Shown here piece by piece: positions 16,688-24,487 of a stretch of DNA of 64,000 nucleotides (within the stretch, counting starts at the first letter, position 1; each line of letters starts with the position of its first letter). The translations under genes were made by a program, and so were the position numbers. The notes beneath the pieces are model-generated. The model saw only the letters and a list, made by a program, of their open reading frames with translations, searched no databases and was not told the DNA's origin. The DNA is from MWBF01 sp040772005 (GTDB taxonomy: Bacteria; Chloroflexota; Anaerolineae; CG2-30-64-16). The stretch lies in the NCBI GenBank assembly GCA_040772005.1, contig JAXGYZ010000009.1, positions 62,001 through 126,000 on the forward strand, written 5' to 3'.

Positions 16688-18148
16688 CTACGCCTGGTAG
16701 GTGCGGGCGGTGACGTCGCCGCCGCGGCCCGTCCAGTTGGTATGGAAGAACTGGCCGCGCGGCTTGTCGATGCGCTCATAGGTGTGCGCACCGAAGTAGT
16801 CCCGCTGGGCCTGCGTCATGTTGGCGGGCAGGCGCTCGCGACGGTAGCCGTCGAAGAAGCTCAACGCGCTGCTCATCGCCGGGACGGGGATGCCCGCTTC
16901 GACGGCCGCGGCCACGACGCGACGCCACGCACCGGCGGCAGCCGTGACGGCCTCCTGGAAGTAAGGCGCCAGCAGCAGGTTCGGCAGGGCGGGATCGGCG
17001 TCGAAGGCCTCCTTGATCTTGCCGAGGAAGACCGACCGGATGATGCACCCGCCGCGCCACATCAGCGCGATGCCGCCCAGGTTCAACTTCCAGCCGTACG
17101 CTTGCGCGGCCGCGCCCATCAGCATATAGCCCTGTGCGTAGGACACGATCTTCGACGCATAGACGGCCTCTTCGAGGTCGGCGAGGAAGGCGGCACGGTC
17201 GACATCGAGCCGGCCCGCGGGCCCGCCGAGCACCTTCGACGCAGCCGCGCGCTCGTTGACGAGGGAGGAGAGGAAGCGCGCGAACACAGCCTCGCTGACC
17301 AGCGTCAGCGGGGTGCCCTGATCGAGCGCCGAGACGACGGTCCACTTACCCGTGCCCTTCTGCCCGGCGCTGTCGAGGATGTAGTCGATGACGTGCTGGC
17401 CCTGCTCGTCGCGGAACGCCAGGATGTCGCGGCTGATTTCGATGAGGTAGGACTCGAGCTTGCCCCGGTTCCACTCGGCAAGCACATCGCTCATCTCGTC
17501 GTTGGTCAGCCCCAGGCCCTCCTTCATCAACTGGTAGGCCTCGCCGATGATCTGCATGTCGCCGTATTCGATGCCGTTGTGGACCATCTTGACGAAGTGG
17601 CCCGCGCCGTTCTCCCCGACCCAGTCGCAGCACGGCTCGCCGTTCGGATCGCCCTCGGGCACCTTTGCCGCAACGGCCTGGAAGATGGGCTTGACGTGCG
17701 GCCAGGCTGCGGGCGAGCCGCCGGGCATGATGGACGGGCCGTGGCGCGCGCCTTCTTCGCCGCCGGAGACGCCGGTGCCGATATAGAGCAGCCCCTTCGA
17801 CTCGACGTAGGCCGTCCGGCGCATGCTGTCCTCGTAGTTCGAGTTGCCGCCGTCGATGATGATGTCCCCCGGCTCCAGCAGCGGGATGAGCTTCTCGATG
17901 AAGTCGTCCACCGGTTGACCGGCCTTCACCAGCATCATCACCCGCCGCGGCCGCTTGAGATTGGCGACCAACTCCTCCAGCGAGTGGGTGCCGATGATGC
18001 TCATGCCCTGCGCTGGGCCCTTGACGAACTCATCCACGACCGAGGTAGTGCGGTTGAACACGGCCACGGTAAAGCCGTGGTCGGCCATGTTCATCACAAG
18101 ATTCTGGCCCATCACGGCCAGGCCGATCAAGCCGATATCTGCTTGCAT
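16688..18148 (-). CDS. gnd: 6-phosphogluconate dehydrogenase (decarboxylating)
   Basis: Oxidative decarboxylation of 6-phosphogluconate to ribulose 5-phosphate with NADP+, in the pentose phosphate pathway. 486 aa is the full dimeric-type length. It has the Rossmann motif GLIGLAVMGQNL with NRT after strand 2 for NADP+ choice, DGGNSNYEDS, the substrate site GGEEGARHGPSIMPGG, and catalytic Lys in GHFVKMVHNGIEYGDMQ. The C-terminal tail has RGQFFHTNWTGRGG. ATG 18148 has AGGAG 8 nt upstream. No zwf or pgl gene lies beside it. Confidence 0.97.
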   Translation of the reverse strand: MQADIGLIGLAVMGQNLVMNMADHGFTVAVFNRTTSVVDEFVKGPAQGMSIIGTHSLEELVANLKRPRRVMMLVKAGQPVDDFIEKLIPLLEPGDIIIDGGNSNYEDSMRRTAYVESKGLLYIGTGVSGGEEGARHGPSIMPGGSPAAWPHVKPIFQAVAAKVPEGDPNGEPCCDWVGENGAGHFVKMVHNGIEYGDMQIIGEAYQLMKEGLGLTNDEMSDVLAEWNRGKLESYLIEISRDILAFRDEQGQHVIDYILDSAGQKGTGKWTVVSALDQGTPLTLVSEAVFARFLSSLVNERAAASKVLGGPAGRLDVDRAAFLADLEEAVYASKIVSYAQGYMLMGAAAQAYGWKLNLGGIALMWRGGCIIRSVFLGKIKEAFDADPALPNLLLAPYFQEAVTAAAGAWRRVVAAAVEAGIPVPAMSSALSFFDGYRRERLPANMTQAQRDYFGAHTYERIDKPRGQFFHTNWTGRGGDVTARTYQA

Positions 18149-18167
18149 GGTGTCGCTCCTGTTCAGG

Positions 18168-18288
18168 GTTGAACGTTCGAAGGTTACAAGTTGGGGTTAA
18201 GTGTAAGCTGACAAGCGGAAACGTGCAACTGGGCACAGCATCATATTAGTCTCAACCTGTGACGTGCAACTTGCTAACCTTCAACCTC
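18168..18288. repeat. GGTTGAA/AAGTTG inverted repeat
   Basis: The left part GTTGAACGTTCGAAGGTTACAAGTTG (from 18168) is mirrored by CAACTTGCTAACCTTCAAC (about 18268-18286). Smaller internal mirrored pieces (GTGCAACT) also occur. It lies upstream of gnd and at the 3' end of the P1 peptidase gene, whose EVEG end and TAG stop are within the right arm. Confidence 0.7.
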
Positions 18289-19368
18289 GATCAGCGCGGC
18301 GACCCGATCCAGGGGGATGGCGTCGACCGTCACGCCCCGGTAGCCGGTCAGCGTGGTCGCCATGCAAAGCGCGTTGCAGATGGCTTCCTCGGTGGCCTCG
18401 ATGGCGGCCTCGAAGAGCGGCGAGACCAGGGCATTGGGTAGCTCGGTGACCGTCGCCAGGTGCGAGCGGCGCTCGGGCGTCCGGCGGACCGACGCTGCGG
18501 TGGATGAGGCCAGCGCGTAGTCGCCGGAGCCATCGGAGAAGGCGGCGCCGGTGCGCGCAAGACCGGCCAGCGCGCGCCGCGCGAGGCGGGTCAGGTTGCG
18601 GTCGGAGAGGGGCGCGTCGGTCGCAACGACGATCATGATGGAGCCGTCGGCATCGCCCGGCTCCACGACGTCGCGCAGGTAGTACTGGCCGAGGGCCTGG
18701 CCGACGGGCAGCCCGGCCATCTGGAGCACGCCGCCGAAGTTCGCCTGCACCAGCACGCCGACCGTGTAGCCGTCCAGCGCGGGAGGCAACCGCCGCGAGC
18801 TGGTGCCGATGCCGCCCTTCCAGCCGAACGCGACCGTGCCGGCACCTGCGCCGACCGTACCCTCTGCGACCGGGCCAGGCCGGGCCACAGCGATGGCCTG
18901 GAGCACGTGATCGGGCGTGACGGCGGGGCGGCGGATGTCGTTCAGGCGGCTGTCGTTCGTCTCCCCGACGACCGGATTGACCGAGACGACCGTTTCATTG
19001 CCCGGCTGGGCGAGCGTCCAGGCGATGACGGCCTGCGCAGCCTGCGGCACGGCGAGGGTGTTGGTCAGGACGATGGGGGTCTCCAACTCGCCCAACTCGA
19101 CCAACTGGGTGCTGCCCATGAGCTTGCCGAAGCCGTTGCCGACCGCGAGGCCGGCCGGGGTCTTGTCCTGGAACAGGTTGCCGCCGTGTGGCAGGATGGC
19201 CGTGACACCGGTACGGATGGCGTCGCCCTCGATGAGGGTGACGTGGCCGACGCGTACGCCATCCACGTCGGTGATGGCGTTGAGCGGGCCGGGCGGCAGG
19301 ATGCCGGGCCGGATGCCGAGGTTGCGCGCCCGGACACGGCCGGATGGAGTGGTTGGATGGTGGGTCAT
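18274..19368 (-). CDS. P1 family peptidase (DmpA/BapA type)
   Basis: 364 aa, an Ntn-like autoprocessing aminopeptidase family (D-aminopeptidase/esterase, beta-aminopeptidase). The motif KGGIGTSSRRL near residue 190 contains the Gly-Thr/Ser autocleavage site; the Ser becomes the N-terminal nucleophile of the beta chain. Supporting family features are ITDVDGVRVGH near the N-terminus, VGNGFGKLMG, and VGETNDSRLND. No signal peptide, so cytoplasmic. ATG 19368 is chosen, though no clear ribosome site is seen; a TTG four codons upstream is an alternative. The final residues are encoded by the downstream repeat. Confidence 0.87.
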   Translation of the reverse strand: MTHHPTTPSGRVRARNLGIRPGILPPGPLNAITDVDGVRVGHVTLIEGDAIRTGVTAILPHGGNLFQDKTPAGLAVGNGFGKLMGSTQLVELGELETPIVLTNTLAVPQAAQAVIAWTLAQPGNETVVSVNPVVGETNDSRLNDIRRPAVTPDHVLQAIAVARPGPVAEGTVGAGAGTVAFGWKGGIGTSSRRLPPALDGYTVGVLVQANFGGVLQMAGLPVGQALGQYYLRDVVEPGDADGSIMIVVATDAPLSDRNLTRLARRALAGLARTGAAFSDGSGDYALASSTAASVRRTPERRSHLATVTELPNALVSPLFEAAIEATEEAICNALCMATTLTGYRGVTVDAIPLDRVAALIEVEG

Positions 19369-19406
19369 GGTCGCCGCCAATTCTTGGAAGCTGTATGAAA
19401 AGAGGA

Positions 19407-19428
19407 GTCCGCATTCTCAAATGCGGAC
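19407..19428. terminator. GTCCGCATT/AATGCGGAC hairpin
   Basis: A perfect 9-bp stem with a CTCA loop in the 175-bp space between two same-strand genes. There is no T-run on either side. The remainder of the space up to 19543 is GC-rich with no open gene. Confidence 0.5.
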
Positions 19429-19543
19429 GAACAGGATGCCTTCACAGGGCCTGTTCCGGCGATGGCGGGGGCGGGTGGCAGGCGAGCGGCCCAGCGAGGG
19501 CGTCAGAGCGTCACGGTCACGCTGGGCATGTGCTCGCCTCGGG

Positions 19544-19876
19544 TCATTCCTTGGTGCTGGGGCGGCGCGTCCGGGTGCGCGGCGCAGCGGCCGGCTTGTC
19601 CTCTGTCCCCGCCGGCTTAGCCGCCGGCTTGGCCCGTGACGCTGCGGCAGGTTTGGGCAGCGGGCGCGAGCGGGTCGGTTCCTCCGCTACTTCCGGCGGC
19701 AGGTGCAGGTTTTCCCAGATGCGAGCGGAGAGCGCGATGTCGGTCACGAGAATCTGGTTGTTGCTGTGATAACGAATCGTCATCTTGGGCGGCGAAATGT
19801 CGATGACTTCGTACTCACCGACACGGTTGGCGTAGATCTCACCCACCCGGAAGGGATGGGACACGGGCTTGTCCAT
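19544..19876 (-). CDS. Hypothetical protein with basic Ala/Pro-rich tail
   Basis: 110 aa of unknown function. The N-terminal half (residues about 5-60) is a compact beta-rich domain: FRVGEIYANRVGEYEVIDI, PKMTIRYHSN, TDIALSARIWENLHL. This could be a small SH3/Tudor-like fold binding nucleic acid or protein (inference). The C-terminal half is disordered and rich in Lys, Pro, Ala and Arg, ending RTRTRRPSTKE. ATG 19876 is chosen: AAAGGA lies upstream at a long spacing, and upstream frame sequence is not protein-like. A TACAAT box about 60 bp upstream could be its promoter. Confidence 0.65.
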   Translation of the reverse strand: MDKPVSHPFRVGEIYANRVGEYEVIDISPPKMTIRYHSNNQILVTDIALSARIWENLHLPPEVAEEPTRSRPLPKPAAASRAKPAAKPAGTEDKPAAAPRTRTRRPSTKE

Positions 19877-20002
19877 GTATGATCGAATCCTTTCACCTGC
19901 CTGCATGCGGTGCGCCGTGCAGGTCATTGCGTGGTATTGTAACATGGACGCGGTGATCGGAGAAATGAGGTGACATGGCAGGGAGTTTCGGTGTGTGAAA
20001 GG

Positions 20003-20074
20003 AGCGGGAGACGGGATTCGGACCCGCGACATCCTGCTTGGAAGGCAGGCGCTCTACCGCTGAGCTACTCCCGC
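20003..20074 (-). tRNA. tRNA-Gly (anticodon TCC)
   Basis: 72 nt with acceptor GCGGGAG/CTCCCGC, D-arm AGCTCAGCGGTAGAGC, anticodon loop CTTCCAA giving TCC (reads GGA codons), and T-loop GGTCCGAATCC. The discriminator is U and no CCA is encoded. Confidence 0.97.
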
Positions 20075-20076
20075 TT

Positions 20077-20153
<77 letters not shown>

Positions 20154-20198
20154 GACGACGTTGAGTATAGCGTAAGTCGGGCGTAGCGTCAAAGACGA

Positions 20199-20260
20199 GG
20201 AATGAGTAACGAGTAACGAGTAACGAGTAATTACTTTTCACTGGTTACTCGTTACTCGTT
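20199..20260. repeat. GAGTAAC heptamer inverted-repeat array (locus 2)
   Basis: The left arm is (GAGTAAC)n from 20199 to about 20230; the right arm is TTACTCGTTACTCGTTC at 20244-20260. The right arm overlaps the 3' end of the DUF5107 gene, providing its Asn-Glu end and TAA stop. Confidence 0.85.
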
Positions 20261-21970
20261 CAGCGCCGCCGTGCCGCGCCACTCGAACGCGACCTCGTCC
20301 TGCGCGGTGGTGAGGGTAACGCTGACCTCGCCCTGCGCAGGGACGGCGGAGGGAAGGTCTAGCGTCTCCAGGAACGGGTGCGCGGGGTCGATGCGGATGT
20401 CGCGGCCGACGGGGTCTGCGGCAGGCAGGGCGATGGTGAGCCGCCCGGCCAGCGCGGTGGTCGGGTAGAGGCCCACACGGAGGCGATCGCCGGCCGGCGC
20501 GAGGGACAGGGCGGCCTGGCTGTTGGCATAGGTGACGCCGCCGATGCCCGCGACGGGATACCACGTCTCGCTCCAGGTCACTTCGCCGCCCGCCCGCAGC
20601 TCGTACCACTGCTCGAAATCGGGCAGCAGCCCGCCGTGCAGCTCCACGTAGCCGGAACCGTCGTCCGTCCAGGCATCGGGGTCGAGCGGCTCGGCCCAGC
20701 CCGGAGCGAAGAACTTCGCGCCGCGCGCGACCCGGCTCGGATAGATGCGCAGCATCCCCTCGTCCGCCGCGGTGTCGTACACGCCCATGAAATCGCCGCG
20801 GGCCGCGGGACTCTGGAACGCGCCGAGATAGCGGGTCCAGTTGCCCAGGCGACTCATATCGCGGCCTGCATAGACCGGCCATGTCATCGGCTGGCCGGCC
20901 GCGGGCAGCAAGCGATCCTCCGTGCTGTGGACGGTGACCTGCGAGACCGGGAAGATAAAGCGCAGGTCCGGGCCGGGCTTGTTGGCCGCGCCGGGCGCGA
21001 GCATGGCGTTCGACCACCACTTGAAACGGAACGGCGTGGCCCAGGGGTTGATGATGGCCGGCTGCACGACGAAGTAGGCCGTATCAGGCGGCAGGATGAT
21101 GTCCACGATGGCATAGGGATTCTGCGGCCCGCCCCGGGTGAACAGGGTGATCATCATGCCGCCGTTGTCCAGCCGGACCTGGTCGAAGCCCCACGATGCG
21201 CTCCACTCGTAGCCGTGTTCCTCCACCGGGAAGCCCCACTCCAGTCCGCCGAGCGCCAGCCACCAGTTCACGCCCGCGGGATAAGGCGGGCTGGGCGGGC
21301 CCCACTGCGTCGGCTTGACGACCGGGTTGCTGTAGAACTCATTGTGGCCGGTCGGCTTGAACGTACATTCGTAGATACGGCCGCCGAGGTCGGGCAGGAT
21401 GCTCAGACGGATGTAGTCGTTCTCCAGGACGAGCAGGCGGTGCCGCTGCGGGACGGGTTGGGGATTCGTCGCCTCATACGCCTCCCGATCCAGCACGCGC
21501 AGGGGGTAATCGCCCAGCGTCGGGTCGGTTGCGGGCCGGACGAAACCGGCATAGGGATAGGTCGGGAGGGTGATCTCCGTGACCTCGTAGTAGGTCTCGC
21601 GGGTGGGCGTGGGCGAGGGTGTCGCCGTAGGCGTGTAAGTCGCCGTAGGCGTGTAAGTCGCCGTAGGCGTGTAAGTCGCCGTAGGCGACGACGTCGGGCT
21701 AGCCGTGGGAGAGAGCATCACGGTCGGCGAGACCGTGGCAGTCGGGGTTGGCGTCCGGGAGCGCGCGGGAGTGACGGTCCGATTAGCCGGCTCGGGGAGG
21801 ACACCGGCCAGAGCGGGCGTGGGTGTTGCCGGCTCGGTGGAGACCGCAACCACAGCGGGAGCCGGCTCGGTGAGGACACCAGCCGGAACAGGTGTGGGCG
21901 CGGGTGCGGCTGCACAGGCGGCGAGCAGCAGCAGGGCGATGGCCAGCAGGACGAAGCGCAGACGGGACAT
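20252..21970 (-). CDS. DUF5107 lipoprotein with Thr/Pro-rich linker
   Basis: 572 aa. The signal peptide ends in lipobox LLLLAAC (Cys near 19), so it is anchored to the outer face of the membrane. A linker of about 100 residues follows, rich in Thr-Pro, including three exact 18-bp repeats encoding TYTPTA (21625-21690). The rest is the DUF5107 beta-sandwich typical of carbohydrate-active proteins: LSILPDLGGRIYECTFKPTGHNEFY, YPAGVNWWLALGGLEWGFP, and WWSNAMLAPG. A role in binding or hydrolysing external sugar is likely but not shown. No ribosome site; TATAAT lies exactly 6 nt before ATG 21970, suggesting leaderless translation. The last codons come from a repeat. Confidence 0.87.
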   Translation of the reverse strand: MSRLRFVLLAIALLLLAACAAAPAPTPVPAGVLTEPAPAVVAVSTEPATPTPALAGVLPEPANRTVTPARSRTPTPTATVSPTVMLSPTASPTSSPTATYTPTATYTPTATYTPTATPSPTPTRETYYEVTEITLPTYPYAGFVRPATDPTLGDYPLRVLDREAYEATNPQPVPQRHRLLVLENDYIRLSILPDLGGRIYECTFKPTGHNEFYSNPVVKPTQWGPPSPPYPAGVNWWLALGGLEWGFPVEEHGYEWSASWGFDQVRLDNGGMMITLFTRGGPQNPYAIVDIILPPDTAYFVVQPAIINPWATPFRFKWWSNAMLAPGAANKPGPDLRFIFPVSQVTVHSTEDRLLPAAGQPMTWPVYAGRDMSRLGNWTRYLGAFQSPAARGDFMGVYDTAADEGMLRIYPSRVARGAKFFAPGWAEPLDPDAWTDDGSGYVELHGGLLPDFEQWYELRAGGEVTWSETWYPVAGIGGVTYANSQAALSLAPAGDRLRVGLYPTTALAGRLTIALPAADPVGRDIRIDPAHPFLETLDLPSAVPAQGEVSVTLTTAQDEVAFEWRGTAALNE

Positions 21971-21976
21971 GGCAGG

Positions 21977-21982
21977 ATTATA
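21977..21982 (-). promoter_or_regulatory. TATAAT box 6 nt before the DUF5107 start (leaderless)
   Basis: Perfect TATAAT followed by CCTGCC then ATG. With the normal -10 to start distance, transcription would begin at or next to the A of ATG. Confidence 0.6.
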
Positions 21983-22045
21983 ACTGATGGGGCGCTGAAG
22001 CGCCTACTACGAACCTTGTTTGTGAGACCTTGGAGGCCTACGGGA

Positions 22046-22219
22046 GGGTGCGTTTCACGTTGGGGGCGCGGCCAGCGCGGATAAACGAATGCGCTGGCGC
22101 GCCACGAATACGCGAATCGTGTGCGCCGCGGCGGGATATTCGGGTATCCGTGCCCAGCGCCGCAGCGCCATTCGCGTATGCGCGCTGGCCGCGTTCGCCC
22201 CCAGTATGAAACGCGCCCT
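22046..22219. repeat. Long imperfect inverted repeat, about 60-bp arms
   Basis: The left arm is about 22046-22100, the right about 22160-22219. Shared blocks include GCGTTTCA, TGGGGGCG, GCGGCCAGCGCG and CGAATG. The loop contains GGATA-TTCGGG-TATCC. It is a large cruciform-like or MITE-like element near the IS110 copy. The rest of 21983-22532 holds a GGCGCT/AGCGCC hairpin at 21991-22004, a TATAAT near 22256, a 34-codon frame at 22312-22416 with a good AGGAG site but no recognisable product, and the IS left-end region. Confidence 0.65.
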
Positions 22220-22416
22220 ACGGGAGATGCCCTTGCCCGTGGCTGCCAGCAGGAGTATAATCCGAATCCCAGATGCATTGCAGCTAACGTAATTGCCACC
22301 AGGAGTTGTCTATGAGCCACGGCTCACCGTTGCGGATGAAAATGGGTAGAATAGAGTGCCGCCCCGGTGAGAAGTCGGATGGTTGGTTTGGTGCCACGAG
22401 CCCGTCAGGAGTTTGA

Positions 22417-23790
22417 CATGAGTGCCTGCAGGCACCGTTGACTGTTGCCCCCCACCAGGGGAGAGCACGCAAGGGAGAATCTTCGTTCATCAGGCACTCC
22501 GCTGGGGCGAGCGCAAGCAGCGGAGGTGAGTCATGCAAGTGGTCTACGAGCGTTGTTGCGGGATCGACGTCCACAAGCAGACCGTAGTGGCCTGTGTGAT
22601 CGTGCCGGGGCCAGACGGTCAGCCGCTCAAGGAAACCCGCACCTTTGCGACGATGACGGTGCATCTGGAGGCTTTAGCGGATTGGTTGGCCGGTCTGGGT
22701 GTCAGCCATGTGGCGATGGAGAGCACGGGGGTGTACTGGAAGCCCGTATACAACCTGCTGGATGACCGGTTCGCCATCCTGGTGGTCAACGCCGAACGCA
22801 TCAAAGCGTTGGCGGGGCGTAAGACGGACGTGCAGGACGCCGAATGGATCGCCGACCTCTTGCGGCATGGCTTGCTCAAAGGCAGCTTCATCCCCTCGGA
22901 GGTTTTGCGAGAACTGCGGGATCTGACCCGCTATCGCACGAAGTTGGGGGATGAACGCAAGAGCGAAGTCAATCGGGTGCAGAAGGTACTGGAAGACGCC
23001 AACATCAAGTTGGCGAGTGTCGCCAGCGATGTGATGGGGGTGAGTGGCCGCGCCATCCTGGCCGAGTTAGTCGAGGGCCAAACGGACGCCGCCCACGTTG
23101 GCCGCCTTAGCCAAAGGGCGGTTGCGCGACAAGCAGGACTTGCTCGTGAAGGCGTTGAGCGGGCGCGTGCGGCCACATCATCGCTTTATGTTGGCGCAGC
23201 ATCTGAGTCACATCGACTTTCTCGACGAGGCGATGGCGCAACTGGACCAGCAGATTGCGGAGCAGATGCGCCCTTTTGCGGCGGCCTTAGCGACGTGGGA
23301 TGCCTTGCCGGGCATTAACCAGCGCATTGCCGAGATCATCGTCGCCGAGATTGGTGCGGATCTGGCGCCTTTCGAAGATGCCGACCACCTGGCTTCCTGG
23401 GCCGGTATGTGTCCGGGCAACCACGAGAGTGCAGGCAAACGCAAGAGTGGCCGCACGCGCAAAGGCAGTCCGTGGCTGCGGCGGGCACTGATTGAAGCGG
23501 CCCACGGCGCAGCCCACACCAAGCACAAGTACTTCCAGGCGCTCTATCGCCGCCTGGCAGCCCGGCGAGGCACACAACGGGCAGCGGTCGCCGTCGGGCA
23601 CAGTTTACTGGTCACAGGTTATCACCTGATTACTCGGCAGACGGCCTATGAAGACCTGGGTGGCAACTACTTCGATGAGCGGGACCGTGAGGCGGTGAAA
23701 CGCCGAGCCGTGCGCCGTCTCGAGAAGCTCGGCTATCGGGTCGAACTGGCGCCGTGCGCTGCCCCGGCCGGGTAACGGGACATTTTCAAG
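22417..23790 (+). mobile_element. IS110-family insertion sequence (ends approximate)
   Basis: Transposase plus about 115 bp upstream and about 15 bp downstream non-coding DNA. IS110 elements lack clear terminal inverted repeats, so ends cannot be fixed by eye. A perfect palindrome GTGCCTGCAGGCAC lies at 22422-22435, close to the presumed left end. In this family a non-coding end encodes the bridge RNA; here only the left side has room for one. Hairpin-forming stretches CCCCACCAGGGG and CCGCTGGGGCG...GCAGCGG fit that idea (inference). The element ends a few bases before the ribosome site of the isomerase gene. Confidence 0.6.
22533..23775 (+). pseudogene. IS110-family transposase with a +1 frameshift
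   Basis: The N-terminal RuvC-like DEDD domain is intact: GIDVHKQTVVAC with the first Asp, VAMESTGVYWKPV with Glu, and GRKTDVQDAEWIADLL with Asp. The C-terminal Transposase_20 domain is in the next frame: PGINQRIAEI, FEDADHLASWAGMCPGN, and the catalytic Ser in HESAGKRKSG. The frame changes near 23085-23095 at GCCGCCCACG: reading ...EGQTDAA continues as TLAALAKGRLRDK only if one base is skipped. One extra C is the simplest explanation: a decayed copy, a sequencing error in a C run, or less likely programmed shifting. Start ATG 22533 has GGAGGTGAGTC upstream. Confidence 0.88.
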
Positions 23791-23801
23791 GGAGGTCAAC
23801 G

Positions 23802-24344
23802 ATGATTTCGCAAACGGAATACCTGAAGGCGCGGGATAAGGCGGTCGGGATGATGCAGCAGGCCGGCATCGCCCTGACACCGGCGGAGATCGAACAGTTC
23901 GAGGTCGCGGATTTCGGCCTGGGCCGACTGGACGAGTTCGGCCTGGAGATCGTGACCTACGTCAACACGGAACGCGTCTGCGCGAAGGAACTGGTCCTCT
24001 TCCCCTGGCAGATCTGCCCGGAGCACATGCACCCGCCCGTGAAGGGCCAGCCGGGCAAGGAAGAGACGTTCCGCTGCCGCTGGGGCGAGGTCTACCTGTA
24101 CGTGGCCGGCCCTGCTTCCAGCACGTTCCTCGGCCGCCTGCCCGAACAGCACGGCGAACACCTCACCGTGCGCCGCCAGATCGTGCTGCGGCCGGGCGAG
24201 CAGTTCACGCTTAACCCGGAGCTGTGGCACTGGTTCCAGGGCGGGCCGGAGGGCGCAATCGTCTCCGAGTTTTCCACCCACAGTACGGACGAGAACGATA
24301 TCTTCCGTGACCCGGCCATCCAGCGCGCGCCGGTCGTCGAATAG
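23802..24344 (+). CDS. D-lyxose/D-mannose isomerase (cupin type)
   Basis: 180 aa, a single-domain cupin sugar isomerase interconverting D-lyxose/D-xylulose and D-mannose/D-fructose. Metal-binding residues are in the block ICPEHMHPPVKGQPGKEETF (His, His, Lys, Glu), then WGEVYLYV, and the second cupin motif LNPELWHWFQGG with the third His. The next gene is a GH38 alpha-mannosidase, so liberated mannose would be isomerised to fructose (inference from context). ATG 23802 has AAGGGAGG at ideal spacing. The IS110 end lies immediately upstream, so its native promoter may have been displaced. Confidence 0.88.
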   Translation: MISQTEYLKARDKAVGMMQQAGIALTPAEIEQFEVADFGLGRLDEFGLEIVTYVNTERVCAKELVLFPWQICPEHMHPPVKGQPGKEETFRCRWGEVYLYVAGPASSTFLGRLPEQHGEHLTVRRQIVLRPGEQFTLNPELWHWFQGGPEGAIVSEFSTHSTDENDIFRDPAIQRAPVVE

Positions 24345-24346
24345 TA

Positions 24347-24431
24347 ATTGAACCGCGAAGACGCGAAGGACGCCAAGATTAGAGAAAACAATAAAGAAAA
24401 CTTTGCGTTCTTGGCGTCTTTGCGGTTCAAT
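24347..24431. repeat. ATTGAACCGCGAAGACG inverted repeat
   Basis: The left arm ATTGAACCGCGAAGACGCGAAGGACGCCAAG (24347-24377) is mirrored by CTTGGCGTCTTTGCGGTTCAAT (24410-24431). The loop is AT-rich, unlike the surrounding genome. It sits between the isomerase and mannosidase genes. A related 'GCAAAGGACGCAAAG' element lies at 41881-41959. Confidence 0.8.
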
Positions 24432-24487
24432 CGCGGTTCACTTCGTTGCACCCTTCCCCCTTCGTTCCATCCATCAAAGAGGTCATC

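Noticed and set aside
22312..22416. 34-codon frame with a good AGGAG site upstream of the IS110 copy
   Set aside because: The product is short, resembles nothing I know, and ends at the presumed IS border; it may be the 5' remnant of a gene cut by the IS, but this cannot be supported from sequence alone.
22284..22664. Minus-strand frame of 126 codons across the IS110 left end
   Set aside because: It crosses from intergenic DNA into the transposase gene, lacks a ribosome site and has no protein-like motif.
22533..23775. Programmed frameshift in the IS110 transposase
   Set aside because: IS110 transposases are normally single-frame, and the shift site GCCGCCCACG is not a typical slippery sequence; mutation or a sequencing error in the C run is simpler.
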